From NCBI RefSeq assembly GCF_019967995.1, contig NZ_CP065377.1, positions 1,240,001 to 1,304,000 of the forward strand: a stretch of 64,000 nt of DNA. The letters are read 5' to 3'. Made by a program: the position numbers and the translations under genes. Source of the stretch: Faecalibacterium prausnitzii (GTDB lineage Bacteria > Bacillota > Clostridia > Oscillospirales > Ruminococcaceae). Within the stretch, counting starts at the first letter, position 1. Each line of letters starts with the position of its first letter. The notes under the pieces are model-generated. The model ran no database searches and was not told the origin of the DNA. It saw only the letters and a list, made by a program, of their open reading frames with translations. Of this stretch, positions 34,245 through 41,898 are shown one piece after another.

Positions 34245-34433
34245 ATGGACTATATGACATTGAAAGAGGCCGCCGAGAAGTGGGGCGTGACACCTCGTAG
34301 AGTAAATTACTATTGCGCTGCTGGGCGTATCCCCGGCGCTGTAAAGATGGCTGGTGTTTGGCTGATCCCAAAGAACGCAGAAAAGCCGATTGACGGAAGG
34401 ACAAAACAAGGGAAGGGGTTGCACCATGAATAA
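34245..34433 (+). CDS. Small helix-turn-helix (excisionase/MerR-like) protein
   Basis: This 62-residue protein is a single winged helix: MTLKEAAEKWGVTPRRVNYY, then RIPGAVKMAGVWLIPKNAEKP, the pattern of MerR-like/excisionase DNA-binding proteins. It starts at ATG 34245 and overlaps the response regulator start by eight bases. Similar small proteins precede regulator operons and recombinases on mobile DNA. It may be a regulator of the island or a relic of its mobility functions. Confidence 0.75.
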   Translation: MDYMTLKEAAEKWGVTPRRVNYYCAAGRIPGAVKMAGVWLIPKNAEKPIDGRTKQGKGLHHE

Positions 34434-35118
34434 AATCCTGATTATAGATGATGACAGAGAACTGTGCGCTTTGATTAAACGTAGCGTACAAGCAGAAAAC
34501 ATAGAAGCTGATTTTTGTAATACCGGAAAAGAGGGCTTACAAAAATTAAGAGAGCAGGAGTATCAGCTCGTGGTGCTGGATGTGATGATGCCTGGTATGG
34601 ATGGCTTTGAAACGCTGGAAGAAATCCGCAAAGAGAACAGTCTGCCGATTTTGATGTTCACATCTAAAAATGACAGCATTTCTAAAGTACGGGGCTTACG
34701 GGCCGGAGCGGACGATTATCTTACAAAACCGTTTGATATGGATGAACTGATTGCCCGTATTGCGTCTCTTATTCGCCGCTACACTCGCTTTAATCAGCAA
34801 GCTGGAGCCATACAAAAGCTAAATTTTGACGGATTGCAGATTGACCTTGAAAATCGTTCTGTTACTACATCAAACGGTACTTTTGAACTGCCCCCAAAGG
34901 AATTTGATTTGCTCCTGTACTGTGCAAAACATCAAGGGAAAATTTTGACCAAACAGCAGATTTATGAGGAAGTATGGGGCGAAGAATATTTCTATGATGA
35001 CAGTAACATTATGGCGATTATCAGCCGACTGCGTAAAAAATTAGAAGTCAATCCTTCAAGCCCAAAGTATATACAAACGGTCAAAGGGATTGGCTACCGG
35101 TTTAATAAGGAGGTGTAG
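34426..35118 (+). CDS. OmpR/PhoB family response regulator
   Basis: This 230-residue regulator has a receiver domain (DDD at residues 8-10, phospho-acceptor in LVVLDVMMPGMDG, threonine in FTSKND, lysine in DYLTKPFD) and a C-terminal winged helix (about 130-228; KEFDLLLYCAKHQGKILTK, IQTVKGIGYRFN). ATG 34426 follows GGAAGGGG. It is partnered with the adjacent kinase and probably binds the four 11-bp repeats before the ABC genes. The organisation matches regulators of lantibiotic and bacitracin resistance such as VanR/CprR-like proteins. Confidence 0.9.
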   Translation: MNKILIIDDDRELCALIKRSVQAENIEADFCNTGKEGLQKLREQEYQLVVLDVMMPGMDGFETLEEIRKENSLPILMFTSKNDSISKVRGLRAGADDYLTKPFDMDELIARIASLIRRYTRFNQQAGAIQKLNFDGLQIDLENRSVTTSNGTFELPPKEFDLLLYCAKHQGKILTKQQIYEEVWGEEYFYDDSNIMAIISRLRKKLEVNPSSPKYIQTVKGIGYRFNKEV

Positions 35119-35123
35119 TCAGC

Positions 35124-36041
35124 ATGGAAATTATCGTATTCTTGTCCATTGTGATTGCTGTTGTGGCTGTATTGACTTCCATCGTTCTCGTTCGGCGTGT
35201 AAAAAAACAAATAGCAGAAATGACCGATGTGCTGGTTGATGTGAAAAACGGAAATGGCAACCGGCGTATTCTATCTGCAACAAATGAACTGACAGCACCT
35301 CTTGCCTATGAAATCAATGAGATCGTTGTGGCCTATGAAAGCAGACTTTCAACTGTACGGCAGACAGAAGAAACCAACCGCCAGCTTATGACGAGCCTTT
35401 CCCATGATGTGCGAACGCCCCTTACTACTCTGATTGGGTATCTTGACGCTGCACACAAAGGACTGGTCACAGGAAAAGACCGGGATGATTATATTGAAAC
35501 CGCCCGCCGGAAAGCCCATGATCTGAAAGAATATATTGATGTACTCTTTGACTGGTTCAAGTTAAATTCTAACGAGTTTGCTTTGGAGATCCAGAGTGTT
35601 GAGGCCGCAGAGCTGACAAGAAATATCCTCATTGACTGGATACCGATTTTTGAGGATAAACAGGTTGAGTATGACATTGATATTCCCGAACATCCTGTCC
35701 GGGTAAGATTGGATATGGACAGCTATATGAGGATTGTCAATAATCTCATTCAAAATGTAATCGCTCACAGCCATGCAGACAAAATCAAAATTGCCCTGTC
35801 AAAGAAGGAAAATAACATGGAGCTGCTGCTGGCGGATAATGGAGTGGGAATTGAGAAGGAAGATTTGAAACACATTTTTGAACGGCTCTATAAGTGTGAC
35901 AAAGGACGGTCTGAAAAAGGAAGCGGTCTTGGTCTTTCTATTGTCCATCAGCTTGTAGAAAAGATGGGTGGGAGTATAACAGTTGAAAGTTTGCCGGGAA
36001 AAGGAACTGAATTTATGTTGCTTTTTCCTTTGGAGAGTTAA
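35124..36041 (+). CDS. Sensor histidine kinase
   Basis: This 305-residue kinase has one N-terminal membrane helix (residues 3-22) and no sizeable extracellular loop. A HisKA domain has SLSHDVRTPLTTLIGYL (His near residue 94). The HATPase domain has NNLIQNVIAHS, ADNGVGI and KGSGLGLSIV boxes. The lack of an extracellular sensor places it with intramembrane-type kinases that act with ABC transporters in sensing antimicrobial peptides. It starts five bases after the regulator stop, with AAGGAGG overlapping that stop region. Confidence 0.88.
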   Translation: MEIIVFLSIVIAVVAVLTSIVLVRRVKKQIAEMTDVLVDVKNGNGNRRILSATNELTAPLAYEINEIVVAYESRLSTVRQTEETNRQLMTSLSHDVRTPLTTLIGYLDAAHKGLVTGKDRDDYIETARRKAHDLKEYIDVLFDWFKLNSNEFALEIQSVEAAELTRNILIDWIPIFEDKQVEYDIDIPEHPVRVRLDMDSYMRIVNNLIQNVIAHSHADKIKIALSKKENNMELLLADNGVGIEKEDLKHIFERLYKCDKGRSEKGSGLGLSIVHQLVEKMGGSITVESLPGKGTEFMLLFPLES

Positions 36042-36095
36042 GCGGGTTCCCGTCTTTATGGCGGGAGCCTTTGTCATTTTACTGGATTTCAAATT

Positions 36096-36149
36096 GCAAG
36101 GTTAATGCAAGGTTGCGGCAAGGTTAATGCAAGGTTGGCATGATAGAAT
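36096..36149 (+). promoter_or_regulatory. Four direct repeats with 11-bp period and promoter of the ABC operon
   Basis: GCAAGGTT occurs at 36096, 36107, 36118 and 36129, each exactly 11 bp apart. TAGAAT at 36144-36149 is a -10 box, so the -35 position falls on the third and fourth repeats. OmpR/PhoB regulators bind 11-bp direct repeats overlapping the -35 region, so this is the likely site of the regulator encoded at 34426. Confidence 0.75.
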
Positions 36150-36175
36150 ACCTTACAGAACAGGAGGTTTTGAAT

Positions 36176-37102
36176 ATGGATACAAATTATATCATTGAAA
36201 CAAAAAATCTGACGAAGCAATACGGCTCACAAAAGAGTGTGGCTGACTTAAATATCCATGTGAAGTTTGGGAGAATTTACGGTCTGCTGGGCAGAAACGG
36301 AGCCGGAAAAACCACTACCATGAAAATGCTGTTGGGCTTAACGAAGCCGACTTCCGGGGAGGTCAAAATCTGGGGAAAGTCTTTGCAAGGGAACGAAAAG
36401 AAACTGTTGCCCCGTATCGGAAGCCTGATTGAGTCCCCCGGTTTTTATCCCAATCTGACCGGCACAGAGAACCTGCGTATCTTTGCTACTCTGCGGGGCG
36501 TACCAAACAATCATGCTATCAAAGATGCTCTGGATCTGGTAGGACTGCCCTACAAAGATAAAAAGCTCTTTTCACAGTATTCTCTTGGTATGAAGCAGCG
36601 GCTTGCCATCGCCCTTGCCGTTATGCACGATCCGGAGCTTTTGATTTTGGATGAGCCGATCAACGGCCTCGATCCCATCGGTATTGCAGAAGTACGCTCC
36701 TTTATTCGGGAGCTTTGCGACGCAAGAGGAAAAACTATTTTGATTTCCAGTCACATTCTTTCGGAGATTTCTTTGCTGGCTGACGATATTGGAATTATCG
36801 ACCACGGCGCGTTGCTGGAAGAAGAAAGCCTTGCTGAGCTGGAGCAAAAAAGCAGTAAGCATATCCGTTTTACGCTCTCTGATACTGCACAGGCAGCAAG
36901 AATTTTGGAACGCAATTTCCATGAAAACCATTTTTCCATACAGGACGACCACAATCTGCGTCTACACAATATGGAGCTACCCGTGGAGAAAATTGTAACT
37001 GCTTTTGTAGAAAACGGATTGGAGGTATCAGAAGCACATACCTGTGAAGAAAGTCTTGAAGATTACTTCAAGCGTGTGACAGGGGGCGAAGGAATTGCTT
37101 AA
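36176..37102 (+). CDS. ABC transporter ATPase, lantibiotic/bacitracin-resistance type
   Basis: This 308-residue ATPase has Walker A GRNGAGKTT (about residues 40-48), signature YSLGMKQRLAIA, Walker B LLILDEPINGLDP and a switch histidine in ISSHIL. The C-terminal extension (about 220-308) is typical of BcrA/SpaF/MutF-type ATPases. ATG 36176 follows AGGAGG at 36162-36167. It would drive the two following permeases to remove cationic peptides from the membrane. Its stop overlaps the next start. Confidence 0.9.
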   Translation: MDTNYIIETKNLTKQYGSQKSVADLNIHVKFGRIYGLLGRNGAGKTTTMKMLLGLTKPTSGEVKIWGKSLQGNEKKLLPRIGSLIESPGFYPNLTGTENLRIFATLRGVPNNHAIKDALDLVGLPYKDKKLFSQYSLGMKQRLAIALAVMHDPELLILDEPINGLDPIGIAEVRSFIRELCDARGKTILISSHILSEISLLADDIGIIDHGALLEEESLAELEQKSSKHIRFTLSDTAQAARILERNFHENHFSIQDDHNLRLHNMELPVEKIVTAFVENGLEVSEAHTCEESLEDYFKRVTGGEGIA

Positions 37103-37880
37103 ACTAATCAAATGCGAATTTTTGAAATTGAAACGGAAGAAATTTATTCCGCTGATTATTTTGGCTGCGTTCCTGTTTCCAATCCCGCTGACTTATCTGA
37201 TGACAACGCCCTCTATGATGGAGCGATATACGGATCGGGCAGATGCTTTCGATGGACTATTTAACATGGTGTTGGGATATGGTATCCAGTTTTTACTGCC
37301 CTGCATTATCGGAGTGATTGCCGCTATTCTGTTTTTTATGGAACGCGACAACGATACATTCAAAAATCTGCGTACAATTCCCGTAACCAGCACGCAAATG
37401 GTACTTGCAAAGATTATTGTCCTGTTTATCTTTGGAATTGTTTTTTGCGTAGCTTCTACCATTGCAACAATTCTTTGCGGAATTGGAACATTAGAAGTTT
37501 ATGGAATTGGTTATAAGCTGTTTTTGGCGGTTGAAACGGGGATCTTCATTACGGCAGGAACACTCCCGTTGATTGTCCTTGTTGTCTTTTTCAGTAAGAC
37601 CTATGTTTTTTCCATTTTGTTGTGTGTCTTTTACAGCGTTCTGAACATGAGTGCTACGGCATTGTTTGACACACTGCCTAAAACTATGTTATGGCTTCTG
37701 CCCACGCCACTGACTACATTTTGGAGTGCGGGAGATATGGCGGCTCATGGAATAAAAATGGACTTGGAGCAAATGACAGGGCTAATTCCCTCAACATTTC
37801 AAGTTGTATTCATTCTTGGGATTATGGCATTCGTTTCGTTCTTACTGATTGACAGATTATATAAGCAGAGGGGGGAATAA
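37095..37880 (+). CDS. ABC transporter permease (SpaE/MutE-like)
   Basis: This 261-residue membrane protein has six hydrophobic segments and the characteristic N-terminus LIKCEFLKLKRKKFIPL of lantibiotic-immunity permeases. It starts at TTG 37095, eight bases inside the ATPase gene, which implies translational coupling. The partner permease follows two bases after its stop. The substrate is probably an antimicrobial peptide, judged from family and regulator context. Confidence 0.85.
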   Translation: MLKLIKCEFLKLKRKKFIPLIILAAFLFPIPLTYLMTTPSMMERYTDRADAFDGLFNMVLGYGIQFLLPCIIGVIAAILFFMERDNDTFKNLRTIPVTSTQMVLAKIIVLFIFGIVFCVASTIATILCGIGTLEVYGIGYKLFLAVETGIFITAGTLPLIVLVVFFSKTYVFSILLCVFYSVLNMSATALFDTLPKTMLWLLPTPLTTFWSAGDMAAHGIKMDLEQMTGLIPSTFQVVFILGIMAFVSFLLIDRLYKQRGE

Positions 37881-37882
37881 AC

Positions 37883-38662
37883 ATGGTTCGCATTGTAAAA
37901 ACAGAATTTTATAAATTGAAAAGGTATCATATCCTTTGGGCGGGCGTTGCACTCATGCTCCTATCCGTCCTGCTGACCTTGTTTACCTCTATGGCGAATG
38001 ATGGTTCCGTTTGGGATTTTGCCTATCTTACAGAACAGGTCATCAAAAACAATATGTCCATGATTTTTCCGATGTGTATCAGCCTAATTGCTGGATATAT
38101 GATTTCTCGTGAGCAGACGGATGACACATTGAAAAATATTCTGACTGTGCCGATTTCTTTTAAGAAACTGTTGACCGGAAAATTGATTGTGTGCGGCGTA
38201 TTGTCTATTATTTTCGGGCTGATATGCAGTCTGTTTACAATCATAGCAGAAATGATTGTGGGATTTCCCGGCTTTGAGATTTCCTTAGCTCTAAAAGCAA
38301 CCTTGCAGATTACTGCGGTTAATTTCTTTTTATATCTTGCGGTTCTGCCGATTATCGCTCTTACTTGTCGGAGGGCAGGCAGCTTTTTAGTCGGTGTAAT
38401 CATTGCTTTTGTCTATGGATATGGAGGGATGTTTGCCGCAGGAAATATGACATTAGCAAACCTTTATCCGATTACCGCAAGTCTTGGAATGGTAGGCTAC
38501 CGTAGCTATGATACCGCAGTCAACTGGAATATCGGAACCTGTTCTTGCAGTCTTGCGCTTGCTGTCGTTATTTCTGCCATCTTGATTTTGTGCATGAAAG
38601 AACGAGAAGCAACCCAAACAAAGAAAAAGGCCAAAAAGGTAGCTCCAAAGAAAGGCTGGTGA
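37883..38662 (+). CDS. ABC transporter permease (SpaG/MutG-like)
   Basis: This 259-residue, six-segment membrane protein has an N-terminus (IVKTEFYKLKRYHILW) like the first permease and a very basic C-terminal tail (KKKAKKVAPKKGW). It has low similarity to the first permease, as usual for heterodimeric immunity transporters of the CprABC/SpaFEG class. GGGGGGA is just upstream of ATG 37883. Confidence 0.85.
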   Translation: MVRIVKTEFYKLKRYHILWAGVALMLLSVLLTLFTSMANDGSVWDFAYLTEQVIKNNMSMIFPMCISLIAGYMISREQTDDTLKNILTVPISFKKLLTGKLIVCGVLSIIFGLICSLFTIIAEMIVGFPGFEISLALKATLQITAVNFFLYLAVLPIIALTCRRAGSFLVGVIIAFVYGYGGMFAAGNMTLANLYPITASLGMVGYRSYDTAVNWNIGTCSCSLALAVVISAILILCMKEREATQTKKKAKKVAPKKGW

Positions 38663-38669
38663 TGATTTT

Positions 38670-39131
38670 ATGAAGAAAATAGTTTTAGCATTGGCATTTG
38701 TCCTTTTGGGAAGTTTTATGCTTTCTGACTGTTCAAAAGATGAAATTCTCGATCATTATAATAATATCGTTCAGTCGGCTGGAGCCATAGAGCTTACAGG
38801 AAAGTCATCTTTGGAAGGAACAAAAGAAAAAGGAATCGATGATTATACGGGAACTTATACGGCTGATTATGAGGATTTTTCAGATACAGAGTATTTGTTC
38901 GGAGGAACTTCCATAAAAAGAGAAGCCGGTAAGGAACTGTCTATTGACTGCACTTTGGAGGTTACGGAAGGTACTGCAAAAGTATTTTGGATTTCTGGAT
39001 CTGATAAAGCAGTCACTTTGATTGAAACAACCGGAACTTATAGTGACACAATTACACTTCCTGATGGTGGAAATTATATCGGAATTGAATGCGAGAGTTT
39101 CACAGGAAGCATTGAATTAAATATTGAATAA
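38670..39131 (+). CDS. Exported hypothetical protein at the end of the ABC operon
   Basis: This 153-residue protein has a signal peptide (KKIVLALAFVLLGSFML) and a cysteine at LSDC that resembles a lipobox, but aspartate at the -1 position makes lipidation doubtful. The mature part is acidic, Thr/Ser-rich and probably beta-structured (GTYTADYEDFSDTEY; GIECESFTGSIELNI). It starts seven bases after the permease gene. A surface immunity or ligand-binding protein is a reasonable guess, since lantibiotic immunity operons often include a secreted protein. Confidence 0.7.
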   Translation: MKKIVLALAFVLLGSFMLSDCSKDEILDHYNNIVQSAGAIELTGKSSLEGTKEKGIDDYTGTYTADYEDFSDTEYLFGGTSIKREAGKELSIDCTLEVTEGTAKVFWISGSDKAVTLIETTGTYSDTITLPDGGNYIGIECESFTGSIELNIE

Positions 39132-39170
39132 CATTCTGCCGGACGACGGCAAAAGAAAAAAAGCCGTCGT

Positions 39171-39338
39171 ATGGCGGAAAACAATATTCCCTACAAGGTG
39201 CGGGCGGCACTGCTTCTGGTGCCGCTGAATACACCAATGCCTACCGGAGCAGTGACTCGATCCTTGTGGTACATTGCAGTTCGTTCCGGGGACGTCCACC
39301 GGGTGCAGCACTATCTTCGCACAGAAAGGGATACCTAA
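39171..39338 (+). CDS. Doubtful 55-codon frame
   Basis: The frame runs from ATG 39171 to TAA 39336-39338, right after an inverted repeat (ACGACGGC/GCCGTCGT, 39143-39170). No ribosome site is present; translation (AENNIPYKVRAALLLVPLN) is not recognised. It ends two bases before the ATG of the next gene. It may be a remnant of a gene cut by the island. Confidence 0.25.
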   Translation: MAENNIPYKVRAALLLVPLNTPMPTGAVTRSLWYIAVRSGDVHRVQHYLRTERDT

Positions 39339-39339
39339 G

Positions 39340-39513
39340 ATGGAGCAGTTATCGGCACGTCTGCTGTTAACGGCTGGCATCCTGCAGCTGATCGCAGGAG
39401 TGATTTTTGCCATTCTCCAAGTATGGCTCTATACCGACCTTCTCTGGGCAGGCGCGTTTGGATGCCTGCTGGCGGCTCTGAACTTTTGGGATTCCAAAAA
39501 CGACGGCGGCTAA
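39340..39513 (+). CDS. Small membrane protein of the accessory region
   Basis: This 57-residue protein has two membrane segments (LLLTAGILQLIAGVIFAIL and LLWAGAFGCLLAALNFW) and a polar tail. ATG 39340 follows AAAGGG; the longer in-frame start at 39274 would add a polar, unlikely N-terminus. Similar two-helix proteins are common in Clostridial elements. Function is unknown. Confidence 0.5.
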   Translation: MEQLSARLLLTAGILQLIAGVIFAILQVWLYTDLLWAGAFGCLLAALNFWDSKNDGG

Positions 39514-39617
39514 AGCATACGGCATCGTAGTACACAGTCAATGCGGAAATACGAGCTACACCCGATTTTCCATATCGAGTGATATAGATTTGGCTTTGGG
39601 GGAGGATTGTCTATTGT

Positions 39618-40049
39618 ATGCAAAGAATTGAAGTTGTTGTTCGCATCACGAAGGATCACTGCCCACCGCAAGAGCAGACGATTTTTGAATGGTTCGATTT
39701 GATGCGGAATCCCACAGACGTTCTGAGAAGTCCCGGTCTGGAGATCAACTTGGAACACCACCGTGTTTTCAAACACGGAACGGAGGTGTATATGAGCCGT
39801 TATGAATACGGTGTTTTGAGTTTGATGGCACAGCATCCGGGCAAACTGTTTACAAAGGAGCAGATTTTTGAAGCAGTTTGGCATAAGGATAGCGATAGCT
39901 ATTTGAGAGCCGTCACCAGCACAATCGGTCGAATCCGCCAGAAAATAGAGGATGACAAAGATCACCCCCGTTATATTAAAACGGTTTCCAACATTGGATA
40001 TCAATTTGTCCCATCATCGGAATTGGTGCAATCGAATCGCAATCTGTAA
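39618..40049 (+). CDS. Winged-helix transcriptional regulator without receiver domain
   Basis: This 143-residue protein has a C-terminal OmpR-type winged helix (EYGVLSLMAQHPGKLFTKEQ, then IKTVSNIGYQFVP) preceded by a short N-terminal domain (about 1-40) that is not a receiver: it has no aspartate pocket. ATG 39618 follows GGGGGAGG. A dyad ATATC-GAGT-GATAT at 39572-39585 lies in its promoter region and could be an autoregulatory operator. A strong terminator follows directly, so it is monocistronic. Confidence 0.75.
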   Translation: MQRIEVVVRITKDHCPPQEQTIFEWFDLMRNPTDVLRSPGLEINLEHHRVFKHGTEVYMSRYEYGVLSLMAQHPGKLFTKEQIFEAVWHKDSDSYLRAVTSTIGRIRQKIEDDKDHPRYIKTVSNIGYQFVPSSELVQSNRNL

Positions 40050-40050
40050 T

Positions 40051-40097
40051 AAAAGCCATACCGTGAGATCCCAGCAGGATCTTTCGGTATGGCTTTT
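40051..40097 (+). terminator. Intrinsic terminator after the winged-helix gene
   Basis: AAAAGCCATACCG at 40051-40063 pairs with CGGTATGGCTTTT at 40085-40097. The hairpin has A- and T-rich flanks on both sides, so it can also act on the minus strand. Confidence 0.85.
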
Positions 40098-40187
40098 GCG
40101 TTTTCTACGCTGTACGAAATCGGCATCCTTGCATAGATGACCATGAATATTCTAAAATAGAGATGACTTAATTCAGGAGGTCAGACC

Positions 40188-40406
40188 ATGCGAACATTTG
40201 AAGAAGTATTGACCCACTTCCATAGCTTTTTAGAGTCTGCGACCTATTTGGACGTTGTTCCATGCCGCTGGGGATATGTAAGGCTTTTTAATGAGGGCGA
40301 CCCTATCAATTTCAATGCAATTCTTTGCCGTACACCACAAGAACTATATACGGCATTGGAAAATGATTTGGAAACAGAGATTCAGGTCAGCTTGGAAATC
40401 GACTGA
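40188..40406 (+). CDS. Hypothetical 72-residue protein
   Basis: This short soluble protein starts at ATG 40188 after CAGGAGG at 40175-40181. It looks alpha/beta (TFEEVLTHFHSFLESATY, then DVVPCRWGYVRLFNEGDP) and has two cysteines. It is convergent with the XRE regulator gene. No family is recognised. Confidence 0.55.
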   Translation: MRTFEEVLTHFHSFLESATYLDVVPCRWGYVRLFNEGDPINFNAILCRTPQELYTALENDLETEIQVSLEID

Positions 40407-40493
40407 ATTGGTATAAAATTGGTTTGCTTTTGGGTTCGTTTTGGTATAGTGACTTTGAAAAATGTGCTATACTGTACCACAAGCAAAACATTT

Positions 40494-40853
40494 TCAGGGA
40501 TTTTCAATCTTACTGTAAAACTCTGTCAGATGCTTTGCCAGTGTGCGGGTCGAGTCCATTAAGGTTTCCCGCACTGCTTCTGGACAGGAAAGATAGATTA
40601 GATTGAACTCTTTTAATTCTATTTCCGTCTTGTCCATCCCCGGAGTGATCAGCGCATCAAGCGAAATCGGCAGAACACGAGCAATCGCCAAAAGAATTTC
40701 GTAAGACGGATTCATGCTGCCTTTTTCAATGTTGGCGATATGCTTCGTTGAAACATGGCAGCGTTCAGCAAGCTGTTCTTGGGTTAAACCTGCCAGCTTG
40801 CGCTCCTTGCGAACCTTTTCTCCAAGTACTTTCAAGTCAGAATTCGGCATCAT
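40494..40853 (-). CDS. XRE-family helix-turn-helix repressor
   Basis: This 119-residue protein has an N-terminal HTH_XRE domain (KVRKERKLAGLTQEQLAERC, then STKHIANIEKGSMNPSYEIL) and a helical C-terminal part that could mediate dimerisation. Start ATG 40853 or the adjacent ATG 40850 follows GAGGTGA. It is divergent from a promoter at 40904-40932 whose spacer is a perfect dyad, so autoregulation and control of the RNA candidate beyond it are plausible. Confidence 0.85.
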   Translation of the reverse strand: MMPNSDLKVLGEKVRKERKLAGLTQEQLAERCHVSTKHIANIEKGSMNPSYEILLAIARVLPISLDALITPGMDKTEIELKEFNLIYLSCPEAVRETLMDSTRTLAKHLTEFYSKIENP

Positions 40854-40903
40854 CGTTCACCTCAATAGTATTGTATCGTTCTGGTGAATGACGCGGTATA
40901 ACC

Positions 40904-40932
40904 TTGTATTTCCTGTGAGCAGGAAGTATAAT
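40904..40932 (+). promoter_or_regulatory. Promoter with an operator-like dyad filling its spacer
   Basis: TTGTAT at 40904-40909 and TATAAT at 40927-40932 have a 17-bp spacer. The spacer contains TTCCTG-TGAG-CAGGAA (40910-40925), a perfect 6-bp dyad. A repressor bound there would block RNA polymerase. The divergent XRE gene product is the obvious candidate. Confidence 0.7.
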
Positions 40933-40938
40933 GCCGAT

Positions 40939-41043
40939 TTTTGCGTTTCCCGGTCGAGTTATAAAAAAACGGTAACTCGTCCGGGCGATTCTACGCGCCA
41001 TCCGATCACAGTTGCCGTTTGTGGAGGTAACTGTGATTTTTTA
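40939..41043 (+). ncRNA. Candidate small RNA of about 105 nt
   Basis: No gene follows the promoter at 40904-40932 before a strong terminator. The expected transcript contains hairpin CCCGG-T-CGAGTTA paired with TAACTCG-T-CCGGG (40949-40986) and a terminator stem ATCACAGTTGCC/GGTAACTGTGAT followed by six T (41005-41043). Two hairpins, a good promoter and a T-run make a compact small RNA likely. Alternatively it is an attenuated leader for the genes at 41276. Confidence 0.6.
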
Positions 41044-41152
41044 TTGGGGTAACGCATCAAAAAAAGCCTGTCTGCTGCCGTAGACCAGAATGCCAACAAA
41101 CCGGCACAATCGTTCTGCTCTACCATCCACAATCGTGCTGATATGCTATATT

Positions 41153-41187
41153 GCGCCAGCTTCCCGCTATGGGAGGCTGGCGTTTTT
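41153..41187 (+). terminator. Second intrinsic terminator downstream of the RNA candidate
   Basis: CGCCAGCTTCCC (41154-41165) pairs with GGGAGGCTGGCG (41171-41182), followed by five T. It lies about 90 bases before ATG 41276 and may act as an attenuator for the following genes. The 110 bases between the two terminators hold nothing recognisable. Confidence 0.75.
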
Positions 41188-41275
41188 GCGCTTTTGGAGC
41201 CAAAGTGCCGCAGTCCGCCAGTTTTCCTTGTCCGAATGACCACTTTACAAGAAGATAACTGGAGGATTATTGATA

Positions 41276-41500
41276 ATGAAATCGACCTATTTGCTTCCGT
41301 GGTTCAAGATGACCACATGGTACTTCCGAATGTCTCGATTGCTGGAAGTTTCCAGCGTCAAAAAGCGCACCAAAAATCATAGTGCTGATGCCGACCGTAT
41401 TTTCATGTTGGTGAAAAATCATGTGCTGGCCGTATCCGGCATGGGAGATGAAGCTCCGCCCACTCCCGGCGGAAGAAACGGAGGGAGTGATGTATTATGA
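41276..41500 (+). CDS. Hypothetical 74-residue basic protein upstream of an XRE regulator
   Basis: This frame starts at ATG 41276, ten bases after GGAGG at 41261-41265. Its N-terminal half is aromatic and basic (STYLLPWFKMTTWYFRMSRL, then SSVKKRTKNHS), and the C-terminus is Gly/Pro-rich. It overlaps the next gene start by 11 bases. An alternative frame at 41236-41382 is less convincing. Function is unknown; the gene pair with an XRE regulator is typical of mobile-element control regions. Confidence 0.5.
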   Translation: MKSTYLLPWFKMTTWYFRMSRLLEVSSVKKRTKNHSADADRIFMLVKNHVLAVSGMGDEAPPTPGGRNGGSDVL

Positions 41501-41816
41501 TCCTGCTGCAACGGGTGAACGAATCCAAAACCTCCGCAAAGACCGTGAAGTGACACAGGAGCAGCTCGCCATTGATTTGAACATCAGTGACCGCTACATG
41601 AGAAATCTGGAAAAGGGTGAGAAAGTTCCGTCTGTTGACCTCTTTGTGGAACTGCGGGAACGCTTTGGCTCCTCGCTGGACTACATCGTTTTGGGTGTGT
41701 CGGCATCCCAGCGGGAGCAGGAGTTGCAAGATCAACTGCATATGCTCCGCAAAGAGCTGAAAGAGATGCAGCGGCGGATTCTGGTCATGCTGGAAATGCT
41801 GGGCGAATCTGCTTAG
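41490..41816 (+). CDS. XRE-family transcriptional regulator with C-terminal coiled coil
   Basis: This 108-residue protein has an HTH_XRE domain (GERIQNLRKDREVTQEQLAI, then SDRYMRNLEKGEKVPSVDLF) followed by a coiled-coil dimerisation tail (QREQELQDQLHMLRKELKEM). ATG 41490 follows GGAGGG at 41480-41485. Two operator-like dyads lie just downstream at 41836-41886 and may be its targets. Confidence 0.82.
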   Translation: MYYDPAATGERIQNLRKDREVTQEQLAIDLNISDRYMRNLEKGEKVPSVDLFVELRERFGSSLDYIVLGVSASQREQELQDQLHMLRKELKEMQRRILVMLEMLGESA

Positions 41817-41835
41817 CGTCACTTTACTGCTCTGA

Positions 41836-41886
41836 ACCGGAACGATTGGTTCCGGTCAAAATCGCAAAACCGGAACTACTGGTTCC
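41836..41886. promoter_or_regulatory. Two operator-like dyads 33 bp apart
   Basis: ACCGGAAC-GATT-GGTTCCGGT (41836-41856) is a near-perfect palindrome, and ACCGGAAC-TACT-GGTTCC (41869-41886) repeats it. The offset of 33 bp equals three helical turns. They sit between the XRE gene and the structured RNA candidate and suggest co-operative repressor binding. Confidence 0.55.
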
Positions 41887-41898
41887 TAACGAGAATTT

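Larger units (their letters stand above)
34115..39131 (+). mobile_element. AT-richer inserted island with two-component system and ABC exporter
   Basis: Base composition and codon use change at about 34115, where the methyltransferase frame is cut, and change back near 39131. The island holds a promoter, a small helix-turn-helix protein, response regulator, histidine kinase, ABC ATPase, two permeases and an exported protein, all on one strand. No transposase or clear target duplication is visible, so the means of insertion is unknown. Limits are approximate. Confidence 0.55.

Noticed and set aside
38670..39131. Typical lipoprotein call for the exported protein of the ABC operon
   Set aside because: The residue before the cysteine is aspartate, which does not fit the lipobox.
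39143..39170. Intrinsic terminator after the island
   Set aside because: The ACGACGGC/GCCGTCGT stem has no T-run on either side; the A/T-rich part is its loop.
41236..41382. Acidic 48-codon frame overlapping the 41276 gene
   Set aside because: The frame at 41276 has the better ribosome site and couples to the XRE gene; both cannot be confirmed.
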